Part shown: positions 43,030 through 51,191 of the stretch, piece after piece | How the letters are laid out: each line of letters opens with the position of its first letter | How positions within the stretch are numbered: position 1 is the stretch's first letter | Source: Paenochrobactrum glaciei | GTDB lineage: Bacteria > Pseudomonadota > Alphaproteobacteria > Rhizobiales > Rhizobiaceae | DNA: 64,000 nucleotides | Assembly: GCF_039522165.1 (NCBI RefSeq) | Contig: NZ_BAAADE010000009.1 | Location: forward strand, 35,715-99,714 | Reading direction: 5' to 3' | Translations under genes and position numbers: made by a program | The notes under the pieces: model-generated | What the model was told of the DNA's origin: nothing | What the model saw: only the letters and a program-made list of their open reading frames with translations | The model's database searches: none

Positions 43030-44284
43030 TCAGCGTTCGTGTCATTATGACGTTGTCGTTGTTGGGGGCGGGGCAGCCGGAGCAAGTGCCGCCGTAGGTG
43101 CTGCACGTCTTGGTGCCAAGGTTTTGCTGGTTGAGCGCTATGGGTTTTTAGGCGGTGCTGCTGCAAACTCTCTGGTGCTTGCCTATTGCGGTTTTTATCA
43201 AAAAGGGCCGGAGCCGGTTGTGGCCGTGCGTGGGGTTGGTGAAGATCTTCTCAATATATTGCGCGAGATTGGTCAGGATATTGCACCGGTTAAATCCAAT
43301 AGTGGCAATTGGATTATTATGCTTGATCCGGAAGCGCTTAAATATGGTTTTGACCGTTTGACGGATGTTTCCGGCCTTGATGTGGTGCTGCATAGTCGTG
43401 TGACTGCGGTAACAAAGGGCGCTGATGGCATTGCTTCCATTGTCATTACTGACCACGCGGGCAGTTATGATGTGACGGCCGGTGCATTTGTTGATGCCAG
43501 CGGTGAGGCAACTTTAAGCGCACTAGCGGGCACAAAAATGAGTGTCAACAGCGTTGCGGGCGACCATGTGCAACCCGCTTCGATGCCGGTGCGTATTGGT
43601 GGTATTGCTGATGGCGTAAAGTTTGACCGCGCATTGATGGCAGAGTTTATCAAGCAGCATAATGCCAGTTCCGACACGCCGATCCACCGTGCTGATGGTG
43701 GTGTTATGATGCGTTTGCCAATCTCCAATGACTATTGGTGGATGACAATCGATCTTGAAACTGATGGCTTGAGTGGTGCAAGCCTTGGCGCGGCAGAGCG
43801 TCAGGCGCGTTTTGAAGCATGGCGAAACTTAAAAATCTTGCAAAAAATGCCGGGTTTTGAAAAAGCCTTTATCGCTTCAACAGGGCCGCAAATTGGTATC
43901 CGTGAAACCCGCCGCCCACAGGCGCTGGAAGATATGACCGGCGCAGCCTTGCAAAATGGCTCTCGCCGTGCAGATGGCATTGCCCGTGCAGCATGGCCGA
44001 TGGAGGTGCATGAAGCACCAGGTCGCGCCAGATTTATTGATCTGGGCGGTGATGGCTTTGCCGATATTCCATTGAATGCTTTGCGCGCGGCTGCGACGAA
44101 TAATTTGTTTTTGGGCGGGCGCGTTACGGGTGCTGATGGTGCAGCTTATGGTTCGCTTCGGGTGATGGGCACAGCTTTTGCCACTGGCCACGCTGCGGGT
44201 ATTGCAGCTGCTCTGCATGCTTCCGGCTCATTGAGCACAGAAGCAGTCCGTGAGGCACTGACAGCGCAAAATGCGCTGATTTAA
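43022..44284 (+). CDS. FAD-dependent oxidoreductase (FAD_oxidored family)
   Basis: 420 aa. The N-terminal FAD-binding motif is VVVGGGAAGASAA with the ribose Glu in LLVERYGFLGGAAA (about 10-45), and the C-terminal half has NLFLGGRVTGADGAAYGSLRVMGT (split near 365-388), typical of FAD_oxidored proteins. The family includes putative dehydrogenases of hydroxy acids and tricarballylate-type compounds. Coupling to the AroE paralogue suggests two successive oxidations of one alicyclic or hydroxy-acid substrate. Confidence 0.87.
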   Translation: MANQRSCHYDVVVVGGGAAGASAAVGAARLGAKVLLVERYGFLGGAAANSLVLAYCGFYQKGPEPVVAVRGVGEDLLNILREIGQDIAPVKSNSGNWIIMLDPEALKYGFDRLTDVSGLDVVLHSRVTAVTKGADGIASIVITDHAGSYDVTAGAFVDASGEATLSALAGTKMSVNSVAGDHVQPASMPVRIGGIADGVKFDRALMAEFIKQHNASSDTPIHRADGGVMMRLPISNDYWWMTIDLETDGLSGASLGAAERQARFEAWRNLKILQKMPGFEKAFIASTGPQIGIRETRRPQALEDMTGAALQNGSRRADGIARAAWPMEVHEAPGRARFIDLGGDGFADIPLNALRAAATNNLFLGGRVTGADGAAYGSLRVMGTAFATGHAAGIAAALHASGSLSTEAVREALTAQNALI

Positions 44285-44381
44285 TGCATGAACCCCCTTG
44301 CTTACAAATAAATGCAGCAATCCGGTGCGAGTAACGAAAAGCTAAGCGGTTCAATGCGGCATGGGTAACATTGTATCATAT

Positions 44382-45026
44382 TCATGATGCTCTGTGGGAA
44401 ATGTCTGAGCTTGTTAGACCTTTAAAAAAAACACGAACGGTATTCGCAACGGTTGTGGGAATATCTTCGTTAATATGTGTATCATATATGAATTTTCGTA
44501 TCGCAATATAGAATACGCTGCCGTGTAGCCCCCAAAAGACTTCTTGTTCTTCCTCAGTGATGGGACCTTCTGGTTGGTTCAGCTGAAAGCGCAGTTCTGC
44601 TGCCGCCGGGATAATGATTTTATTACGGATTATAGCAAGATAGCGTTGCGGCAATCCATATGACTTCATGCCGGATGAGATGAAAATCCGTACCCATTCA
44701 TATTCAAAGACACAATCAGCATAATCTAAATAAAACTCGACCATGCGCTGTTCTAGGCTTTTTGTACGATCCAGTATCAATGTTTCCCAATTGGTGCGCC
44801 ATCGCTTTGTATAGACGTGCTCATAGACACGTTCAATCAAAGCATCTTTGCTTGGGAAATGTCGGTATATGGCTGCGTGAGTTATAGAAAGACGCTTTGC
44901 GAGTTCTCGTGTTTGTCCTTCAAAGCCAACCTCGGCAAAGAAGCGAACTGCTTCTTCCAATATTTGTTGTTCGCGTTCTTCACCTGTCATGTTTTTCCGC
45001 TTCTGCGGTTGTGCTGGCATACTCAT
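44382..45026 (-). CDS. TetR/AcrR-family regulator of the Cox-like operon
   Basis: 214 aa. HTH at about 15-62 (EEAVRFFAEVGFEGQTRELAKRLSITHAAIYRHF region); the C-terminal ligand domain is long and aromatic. It is divergent from the molybdenum-hydroxylase operon across 150 bp that hold two copies of an ACCA-N2-TGGT palindrome, one on each side of the candidate promoter. Repression of both directions is therefore likely. Confidence 0.88.
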   Translation of the reverse strand: MSMPAQPQKRKNMTGEEREQQILEEAVRFFAEVGFEGQTRELAKRLSITHAAIYRHFPSKDALIERVYEHVYTKRWRTNWETLILDRTKSLEQRMVEFYLDYADCVFEYEWVRIFISSGMKSYGLPQRYLAIIRNKIIIPAAAELRFQLNQPEGPITEEEQEVFWGLHGSVFYIAIRKFIYDTHINEDIPTTVANTVRVFFKGLTSSDISHRAS

Positions 45027-45076
45027 GTGTCAAAACCTTAACTTTTTCAATTCTCTATATAGCGCTTATTCGTAAA

Positions 45077-45091
45077 GTTACCAAATGGTCA
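45077..45091. promoter_or_regulatory. TetR operator A
   Basis: GTTACCAAATGGTCA carries the palindromic core ACCA-AA-TGGT, 50 bp upstream of the tetR start on its own side of the divergent promoter region. Confidence 0.55.
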
Positions 45092-45099
45092 TTTTCCTC

Positions 45100-45127
45100 T
45101 TGCAACAATAATTTTAAATAATATAGT
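45100..45127 (+). promoter_or_regulatory. candidate promoter of the Cox-like operon
   Basis: TTGCAA (45100-45105) and TATAGT (45122-45127) with 16 bp between them form a plausible sigma-70 promoter. Operator B begins at the next base, so a bound TetR would block initiation. Confidence 0.5.
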
Positions 45128-45145
45128 TGTAACCAAGTGGTAACA
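45128..45145. promoter_or_regulatory. TetR operator B
   Basis: An 18-bp palindrome with arms TGTAACCA and TGGTAACA around AG, matching operator A at the ACCA-N2-TGGT core, 52 bp away centre to centre (about five helix turns). Confidence 0.65.
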
Positions 45146-45176
45146 AATGCGGTGGGAGTCGCATTTGGGAGGAAAA

Positions 45177-46061
45177 ATGAAGTTCCCTGAATTTGACTAT
45201 TTGCGTGTCGATAGCCTTTCTGATGCTTTGGCAGCTTATGAGGCGGCTGATGGAGAGGGCATTTACCTTGCTGGCGGGCATAGTGTGATGCCATCGCTTG
45301 CCTTAAGATTGCAGGCGCCAGCGGTATTGATTGACATAGCGCATATAGAGGAATTGAAAGGGGTTTCTATTCAGGATGACTGGTTGCGGATTGGCGCATT
45401 GACCCGTCATGTTGAAATTGCTGAACATCCTTTAATCAGGCAACATGCTCCTATATTAGCTCAGGCGGCTCCTTATGTGGCGCACCCGGCTATTAGAAAT
45501 CGTGGAACGATAGGCGGCAATCTCGCGCTCTCTGATCCGGCATCGGAATTTCCGGCAGTTATTCGCGCATTGCGTGCCCGATTAGAAATTGTTGGACCCA
45601 CAGGTGTTCGCTACGTTGAAGCAGATGATTATTTCATTGATCTTTATACAACAGTGATTGAACCCGGCGAAATTTTACGTTCGATCCTTGTACCTCCTCA
45701 GCAAGAAAATTCAGTTTATGCGTTTGATGAACTGGTTCGTCGTCGTGGTGATTACGCTATGGTAGGTTTGGCCATACAGGGCATCTACGAGCAGAAAAAA
45801 GTGAATGATATCAGTATTGTGTTTTGCTCTGTAGGTAATATTCCTATGCGCGCTGTTACTGTAGAAAAACATTTAGTCGGTTCCGGATTAGATGAAGAGC
45901 ATATAAGTTCTGCATTGGGCTTATTAGGTGAGGATATTGACCCAGCAGATGACCCGCACCTACCTGCTGATGTGCGGTTGCACATGGCGCGTGTTCTGCT
46001 TGGCCGCTTGCTCAGACGTATCAAAAATCTATCTGATATGACTGTAGAGGTGGCGGCATGA
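45177..46061 (+). CDS. molybdenum hydroxylase FAD-binding subunit (CoxM-like)
   Basis: 294 aa from the ATG at 45177 (TGGGAGGAA upstream). The FAD-binding motifs are AGGHSVMPSLALR near 32-44 and RNRGTIGGNLALSDPASE near 105-122. The C-terminal CO-dehydrogenase-flavoprotein domain follows (about 175-285). It passes electrons from the 2Fe-2S subunit to an acceptor. It lacks the extra Cys cluster seen in the second FAD subunit at 55748. The next gene overlaps by 4 bp. Confidence 0.92.
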   Translation: MKFPEFDYLRVDSLSDALAAYEAADGEGIYLAGGHSVMPSLALRLQAPAVLIDIAHIEELKGVSIQDDWLRIGALTRHVEIAEHPLIRQHAPILAQAAPYVAHPAIRNRGTIGGNLALSDPASEFPAVIRALRARLEIVGPTGVRYVEADDYFIDLYTTVIEPGEILRSILVPPQQENSVYAFDELVRRRGDYAMVGLAIQGIYEQKKVNDISIVFCSVGNIPMRAVTVEKHLVGSGLDEEHISSALGLLGEDIDPADDPHLPADVRLHMARVLLGRLLRRIKNLSDMTVEVAA

Positions 46062-46540
46062 AGCAGGCTGTTTCTATGTATGTAAATGGCGAGCTCATTG
46101 AAGATATGGTCGAGCCACGTTTAAGTTTAGCAGATTTTTTACGTGATAAATTGCGTTTGACGGGTACACATCTTGGTTGCGAAATGGGCGTGTGTGGCGC
46201 GTGCCTAGTTCTGGTCGACGGTACAGCTGCTCATGCGTGTCTTCTGCTGACGGTTCAAATGTCGGGTGAAAAAATTACAACCATTGAAGGCTTGAGTGAA
46301 AGCGGAAAAATTAGCGATCTTCAAGAGGCGTTTCATAGTCGTAATGCATTGCAGTGTGGATATTGCACATCCGGAATGCTGATGACCGCGCATAGTTTAT
46401 TAAAGCAGGATCCTCAACCTGACCGAGATAAAATTCGCGAAACTTTGTCTGGAAATTATTGCCGATGCACCGGCTATGAAGCCATTGTGGATGCTATTTC
46501 TGAAACCGCTCTCAAGCGTCAGGCAGGGGATCAAACATGA
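46058..46540 (+). CDS. molybdenum hydroxylase 2Fe-2S subunit (CoxS-like)
   Basis: 160 aa with both clusters: the plant-type ferredoxin motif GCEMGVCGAC plus a later Cys (about 43-65) and the helical-domain motifs CGYCTSG and GNYCRCTGY (about 105-145). Cytoplasmic, no signal peptide. It overlaps both neighbours by 4 bp, as expected for an M-S-L operon. Confidence 0.94.
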   Translation: MKQAVSMYVNGELIEDMVEPRLSLADFLRDKLRLTGTHLGCEMGVCGACLVLVDGTAAHACLLLTVQMSGEKITTIEGLSESGKISDLQEAFHSRNALQCGYCTSGMLMTAHSLLKQDPQPDRDKIRETLSGNYCRCTGYEAIVDAISETALKRQAGDQT

Positions 46541-48906
46541 TGCTTCATGATCGCCCTGTACGACATATTGGTAATGCGCAACGACGTGACAATGCATTGC
46601 GGCATCTTTCAGGACGTGGAAACTATGTCACTGATTTGCATTTGCCACGTATGTTACATGCTGCCTTTTTGCGAAGCCCAATGGCACGCGGGCGTATCAC
46701 TACGCTGAACATTGATGAGGCAATGACCTCAGAAGGTGTTGTAAAGGTTTTTACAGCTCAGGACCTCAATCCAATATGCACGCCCTGGACAAGTAATCTG
46801 GAACATTTTTCCGGTATGGTAAGCATGCCGCAAAATATTCTTGCAGATGAGCATGTGCTATGGGCCGGCCATCCGGTTGCAATGGTATTAGCGAATAGCC
46901 GCGCGGCAGCAGAAGATGCTTGTGAAAAAATTTGGCTGGAAATTGAAGAAGAAGAAGTGGTGGCTGATGGTAAACTTGCCATGGAAGCCGAAGCTGTCAT
47001 TGCCACCCCAGGATTGAAAAGCAATGTAGCTTATCAAACTGTGTTGCAAACGGATGATGTTGATCAAGTTTTTGCCGGTGCAGCATTAATAGTCGAAGGT
47101 GAATACCAATTCGGACGCCATACAGCTGTCACTTTAGAGCCGCGTGCGATTATCGCAGACTTCAATGCAGCGACCAAACAATTAACAGTGCATCATGGCA
47201 CTCAAACTCCGTTTCAGTTTCAAGATGTTTATTCACGTCATTTTGGTCTTCCAGATCATAAAGTACGTGTTATCGCGCCGGATGTCGGCGGAAGTTTTGG
47301 GATGAAACTGCACGTCTATAATGAAGAAATGGGCGCGGTTGCGGCTTCGATATTGCTTGGCCGACCTATACGTTTTGTTGCAGACAGACTTGAATCGTTC
47401 GTTTCAGATATACATGCACGAGATCACCATATAACAGCGCGAATGGCGTTAGATGATAAGGGTACTGTTTTAGGCATGCAGGTGGATGATTTGGCACCTG
47501 TGGGCGCTTTTTCTGCCTATCCGCGTACATCCGTTATTGAGGGAAATCAGGCAATCCGCTTGATGGGCGCTCCATACAAGATGCGGGATTATCATGGCCG
47601 GTTGTCGGTCGTTTATCAAAACAAAGTACAAACGAGCCAATATCGTGCAGTCGGTCATCCGATTGCCTGTGGTGTCACGGAAGCATTGGTTGATAAGGCA
47701 GCGCAAGCTCTGGATATGGATCCTTTTGATATACGGCTACGTAATGTCATACCTGATGACGCATATCCTAACACCTCTGCCACAGGTTATCGCTTTGAAA
47801 AACTTTCCCACCAAGAGTGCCTGACAAAACTCTATTCAATGATGGGCTACGAAGGGCTCCGTCAAGAGCAGTCAGAGTTACGTAAAAAAGGCATTTATCG
47901 CGGGATTGGCATTGCTGTTTTTGTTGAAATTACAAATCCCGGGGCTGCTTTTTATGGTGTTGGTGGTGCGCGTATTTCTGCACAGGATGGTGCGGTTTTA
48001 CGTTTGACACCCGGTGGTGACATTCATTGTTCTATTTCGGTGACAGAGCAAGGGCAGGGTACTGAAACGATCATTGCTCAAATTGTTGCAGATCAATTAG
48101 GCGTCGCACCAGAAAATGTGAAAGTAACAACAGGCGATACGGATCATACACCTTCCGGCGGTGCGACATGGGCATGTCGGGGAGCCGGTATTGGTGGAGA
48201 GACAGCTTTATTGGCTTCGCGCAAACTAGCTACTCAAATACTAACTATTGCCGGTGCTATCTTACAGACTTCACCGAATGAGCTGATATTGCGTGATAAG
48301 GCAATATTTGAAGTAAAAACTAATCAGAGGCGCATGGAACTTGCTGAACTCAGCCGTATAGCGACTTACCGGCCAGACACATTGCCAATTGGTACGGATA
48401 GTTCTCTCACAGTTGCTCATCATTTTGCACCAACCGGATATCCATTCGCTTTTACAAACGGTGTTCAAGCTTCTTATTTAGAAATTGATACCGAGACGGG
48501 TTTGGTCAAATTACTGAAGCACTGGGTTGTAGAGGATTGCGGGCGCATTATTAATCCTCTTTTGGTTGATGAGCAAATTCGTGGCGGAGTTGTGCAAGGT
48601 CTGGGGCCGGCTCTGTTTGAAGAGTGTCTTTATGATGAAATGGCACAATTAACGAATGGTTCTTTGGCCGATTATTTAGTGCCGATGGCTGGTGAAATGC
48701 CCGACATTATCATTGGCCATGTTGAAACTCCTACAGAAGATACAATTTTGGGAGCCAAAGGTGTTGGGGAGGCCGGCACAGCTGCTGCCGGTGCCGCTGT
48801 TATGAATGCGGTGAACGATGCGCTTAGGCCGTTAAATGCCATCATAGAACAGACCCCCATGACACCAGCAAGAATTCTGGCAGCCTTGGGCATTGGTGAG
48901 AAATAA
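46537..48906 (+). CDS. molybdenum hydroxylase large subunit (xanthine dehydrogenase / CoxL family)
   Basis: 789 aa. The first domain (about 20-135) and the molybdopterin-binding domain (about 150-770) are complete, with VGGSFGMK near 250, the cofactor-binding QGQGTE near 508 and the catalytic Glu745 in KGVGEAG. The active-site loop reads QYRAVGHP (about 368-375), not the AYRCSFR loop of CO dehydrogenase, so CO is not the substrate. Hydroxylation of an aromatic or N-heterocyclic compound is expected. Substrate assignment is not possible from sequence alone. Confidence 0.93.
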   Translation: MMLHDRPVRHIGNAQRRDNALRHLSGRGNYVTDLHLPRMLHAAFLRSPMARGRITTLNIDEAMTSEGVVKVFTAQDLNPICTPWTSNLEHFSGMVSMPQNILADEHVLWAGHPVAMVLANSRAAAEDACEKIWLEIEEEEVVADGKLAMEAEAVIATPGLKSNVAYQTVLQTDDVDQVFAGAALIVEGEYQFGRHTAVTLEPRAIIADFNAATKQLTVHHGTQTPFQFQDVYSRHFGLPDHKVRVIAPDVGGSFGMKLHVYNEEMGAVAASILLGRPIRFVADRLESFVSDIHARDHHITARMALDDKGTVLGMQVDDLAPVGAFSAYPRTSVIEGNQAIRLMGAPYKMRDYHGRLSVVYQNKVQTSQYRAVGHPIACGVTEALVDKAAQALDMDPFDIRLRNVIPDDAYPNTSATGYRFEKLSHQECLTKLYSMMGYEGLRQEQSELRKKGIYRGIGIAVFVEITNPGAAFYGVGGARISAQDGAVLRLTPGGDIHCSISVTEQGQGTETIIAQIVADQLGVAPENVKVTTGDTDHTPSGGATWACRGAGIGGETALLASRKLATQILTIAGAILQTSPNELILRDKAIFEVKTNQRRMELAELSRIATYRPDTLPIGTDSSLTVAHHFAPTGYPFAFTNGVQASYLEIDTETGLVKLLKHWVVEDCGRIINPLLVDEQIRGGVVQGLGPALFEECLYDEMAQLTNGSLADYLVPMAGEMPDIIIGHVETPTEDTILGAKGVGEAGTAAAGAAVMNAVNDALRPLNAIIEQTPMTPARILAALGIGEK

Positions 48907-48922
48907 TAAGGAGGACACGACC

Positions 48923-49390
48923 ATGGAACTGATCGGAACCCAACGTTTGATGCAGCCACCAGCTGTTGTATGGAAGGCGCTGTTTGACCGTGAGGTATTA
49001 GCCAGTGCAATTCCTGGCTGTAAGGAGCTTGAGCAAACGAGCGAAACAACATTTTCAGCGGTGGTGCAGCTTAAGATCGGCCCTGTCTCTGCAAAGTTTA
49101 AAGGCGATGTAGAGCTCAGTGATATTGTAGAGCCATTTTCTTGTGTGCTTGCCGGAAAAGGTTCTGGTGGGATAGCTGGTTTTGCCAAAGGATCAGCTCA
49201 TGTGACCTTAAGTGAGGATAATGGCGGCACGTTGCTCAACTATAGTGCGGATGCTTCAGTTGGCGGGAAATTAGCTGCCTTGGGTGGCCGTCTTATTCAA
49301 TCAACCGCGCAAAAGCTGGCTGAAGAATTTTTTACCAACTTCACAACAATTCTTAATGAAAAATACGAGTTGGAAGAAACGCAGCAATAA
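48923..49390 (+). CDS. CoxG-like SRPBCC protein
   Basis: 155 aa from the ATG at 48923 (AAGGAGG upstream). It follows the CoxG pattern: MELIGTQRLMQPPAVVWKAL at the start, IPGCKELEQT near 35 and GSGGIAGFAKGSAHVTL near 75-90. CoxG-type proteins help to anchor or mature molybdenum hydroxylases at the membrane; this one lacks the long C-terminal membrane anchor of Oligotropha CoxG, so a maturation or docking role is an inference. Confidence 0.9.
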   Translation: MELIGTQRLMQPPAVVWKALFDREVLASAIPGCKELEQTSETTFSAVVQLKIGPVSAKFKGDVELSDIVEPFSCVLAGKGSGGIAGFAKGSAHVTLSEDNGGTLLNYSADASVGGKLAALGGRLIQSTAQKLAEEFFTNFTTILNEKYELEETQQ

Positions 49391-49419
49391 GTTGCAAATA
49401 AATTTCCTGGGAGGGGATT

Positions 49420-50490
49420 ATGCTAACACGTCGTGTATTTTTAACTGCCACTACAGCGACATTGGCTATGCCGTTTATTCATTCAAACGCATTAGCTAGT
49501 GAAGTTATCGATATTCAGATCGGATCAAGTCATCCGGTGAATAATATCTGGGCTCATGCAATGCAGGCCGCACTTCAGCCAGAAGTTGATAGAATTTTAG
49601 CGGAGGCCGGTGGTAAATATTCTATCCGTTGGCATGAAAATTATGGCGGTACATTATATAAATTCACTGATACTCTGGCTGCAGTGCGCGATGGTATCGT
49701 TGATATAGGAATGGTTGGTACGCTGTGGGAAGGCTCTGCCATGCCATTGCAAAATGTGACTTATTTTACACCCTTTGCAAATTCAGATCATAATGTAGTC
49801 ATCGAAATATTTGACGAGCTCACCGAAATATTGCCTGAGCTGAAAAATAGCTGGTCTGATAATAATATGGTGCATTTGTCATCATTAATTACTGATAGTT
49901 ATGATATTTATGCAAATTTCCCGATCACAAAAGTTGCAGATGTGAAAAATCGCCGACTGAGTGCACCAGGCACATCAGCCAATTGGTTGGCAGGTACAGA
50001 TTGCACTCCGGTTGATGGTGCATTGACCACTTATTATACTGACATTCAAACAGGTGTTTCTGAAGGAACGCTCTCTTTTGCTTCCGGCGTTCAGCCAACA
50101 CGTGTTTATGAAGTGGCTCCGCATTTAGCCCGTGTTGGCTTTGGTTCCATGTATTTCGGAGGCATCGCGGCTAATAAAACTTTCTTTGATAATTTGCCGG
50201 AAGACGTTGCTCAAGCCATTAAAGAGGCTGGGCGTATAACCTCGCGTAAGCATGGTGATTATGTCACTGAGCGAACAGATGCCGCATTGAAAGAAATGCA
50301 GGATGCAGGTCTGAAGATTTATGAATTCAGTCCGGAGGAACGAGCTGAGTGGGCTGCCACTTTACCAAATATTGCTAAACCATGGCTGGAAGCTAATGGA
50401 GAAGATGCCGCTACGGTATTGAAAGCTTATTTTAAAGCATTGCAAAGCCGAGGCATTAAACCAGCACGCGATTGGACTGCTGGTATTTAA
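49420..50490 (+). CDS. TRAP transporter substrate-binding protein (DctP type)
   Basis: 356 aa. The N-terminus MLTRRVFLTATTAT has a twin-arginine motif and a cleavage site near ALAS, so Tat or Sec export. The chain has a DctP fold with the ligand Arg region NRRLSAPGTSANW near 180. It lies 29 bp after CoxG and supplies substrate for the TRAP subunits that follow. A hairpin (50508-50524) comes next. Confidence 0.9.
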   Translation: MLTRRVFLTATTATLAMPFIHSNALASEVIDIQIGSSHPVNNIWAHAMQAALQPEVDRILAEAGGKYSIRWHENYGGTLYKFTDTLAAVRDGIVDIGMVGTLWEGSAMPLQNVTYFTPFANSDHNVVIEIFDELTEILPELKNSWSDNNMVHLSSLITDSYDIYANFPITKVADVKNRRLSAPGTSANWLAGTDCTPVDGALTTYYTDIQTGVSEGTLSFASGVQPTRVYEVAPHLARVGFGSMYFGGIAANKTFFDNLPEDVAQAIKEAGRITSRKHGDYVTERTDAALKEMQDAGLKIYEFSPEERAEWAATLPNIAKPWLEANGEDAATVLKAYFKALQSRGIKPARDWTAGI

Positions 50491-50507
50491 TCTTCAGGTG
50501 AATGACA

Positions 50508-50524
50508 GCGCAATCTCATTGCGC
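50508..50524 (+). repeat. hairpin after the second DctP gene
   Basis: GCGCAAT (50508-50514), loop CTC, ATTGCGC (50518-50524). A T-rich stretch follows about 5 bp later, so partial termination is possible. It lies in the 136-bp gap before the DctQ gene. Confidence 0.55.
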
Positions 50525-50626
50525 GTCTTTATAGTTTTATCCCACTTTCATCTTGGTTTTAGTTATAAAACTGAGCTGTGAGCGGACCTTTCAAGCACTT
50601 TATCAAAAGCTGCAAGGAGCATATCC

Positions 50627-51190
50627 ATGGGTACCGAATTACATGTGGATCATGATGCTTATGATCCTTTAACTGCATCCAAGGCGATGCGTTTATTACA
50701 ACGCTTGCTTGAGGCCATGGCCGCGGTTGGAACAATTTGGATTGCCGCGATTATGCTCCTGATCGTAGCAGATGTAGTTGGACGCAATTTCTTACAAATG
50801 CCGGTGACAGGGGTGGCAGAAATCGCAGCACGATCAGTTGTGGCTATTGTATTTTTGATGCTTCCGGCGGCGGCTCTTAAGGGGACACTGATCCGTGCTG
50901 ATTTCCTTATTCGAATGGTGCCGGCTCGTCATAAGAGGGTTCTCGATCTCATTGATTTTATATTTAGCCTCGTGGCGGTAGCCATATGCCTTATCATGGC
51001 TTGGTCTGCTTGGCCTGATACATACAGGGCTTGGAAAACAGCAGAGTTTTTTGGTGTCAGAGGGGTGTGGACACTGCCTACCTTGCCTTTCCGTATCATC
51101 GTTGTGATTGGTTCATTGGCTGCTGCTGTTGCGTTCCTGGCTAATTTAATTTCACGTTTAACGCAAAACACAAACAGGAAAGCATCCTGA
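50627..51190 (+). CDS. TRAP transporter small permease subunit (DctQ type)
   Basis: 187 aa with four membrane segments (about 33-55, 70-90, 108-128, 150-172). The ATG has AAGGAG upstream. It ends 1 bp before the DctM start. With DctP and DctM here it makes a complete TRAP system in the normal order, unlike the split system of region 1. Confidence 0.9.
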   Translation: MGTELHVDHDAYDPLTASKAMRLLQRLLEAMAAVGTIWIAAIMLLIVADVVGRNFLQMPVTGVAEIAARSVVAIVFLMLPAAALKGTLIRADFLIRMVPARHKRVLDLIDFIFSLVAVAICLIMAWSAWPDTYRAWKTAEFFGVRGVWTLPTLPFRIIVVIGSLAAAVAFLANLISRLTQNTNRKAS

Positions 51191-51191
51191 T

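Noticed and set aside
45177..49390. Aerobic CO dehydrogenase (coxMSLG)
   Set aside because: Gene order fits, but the large subunit lacks the AYRCSFR loop needed for the Mo-Cu site, so CO oxidation is not supported.
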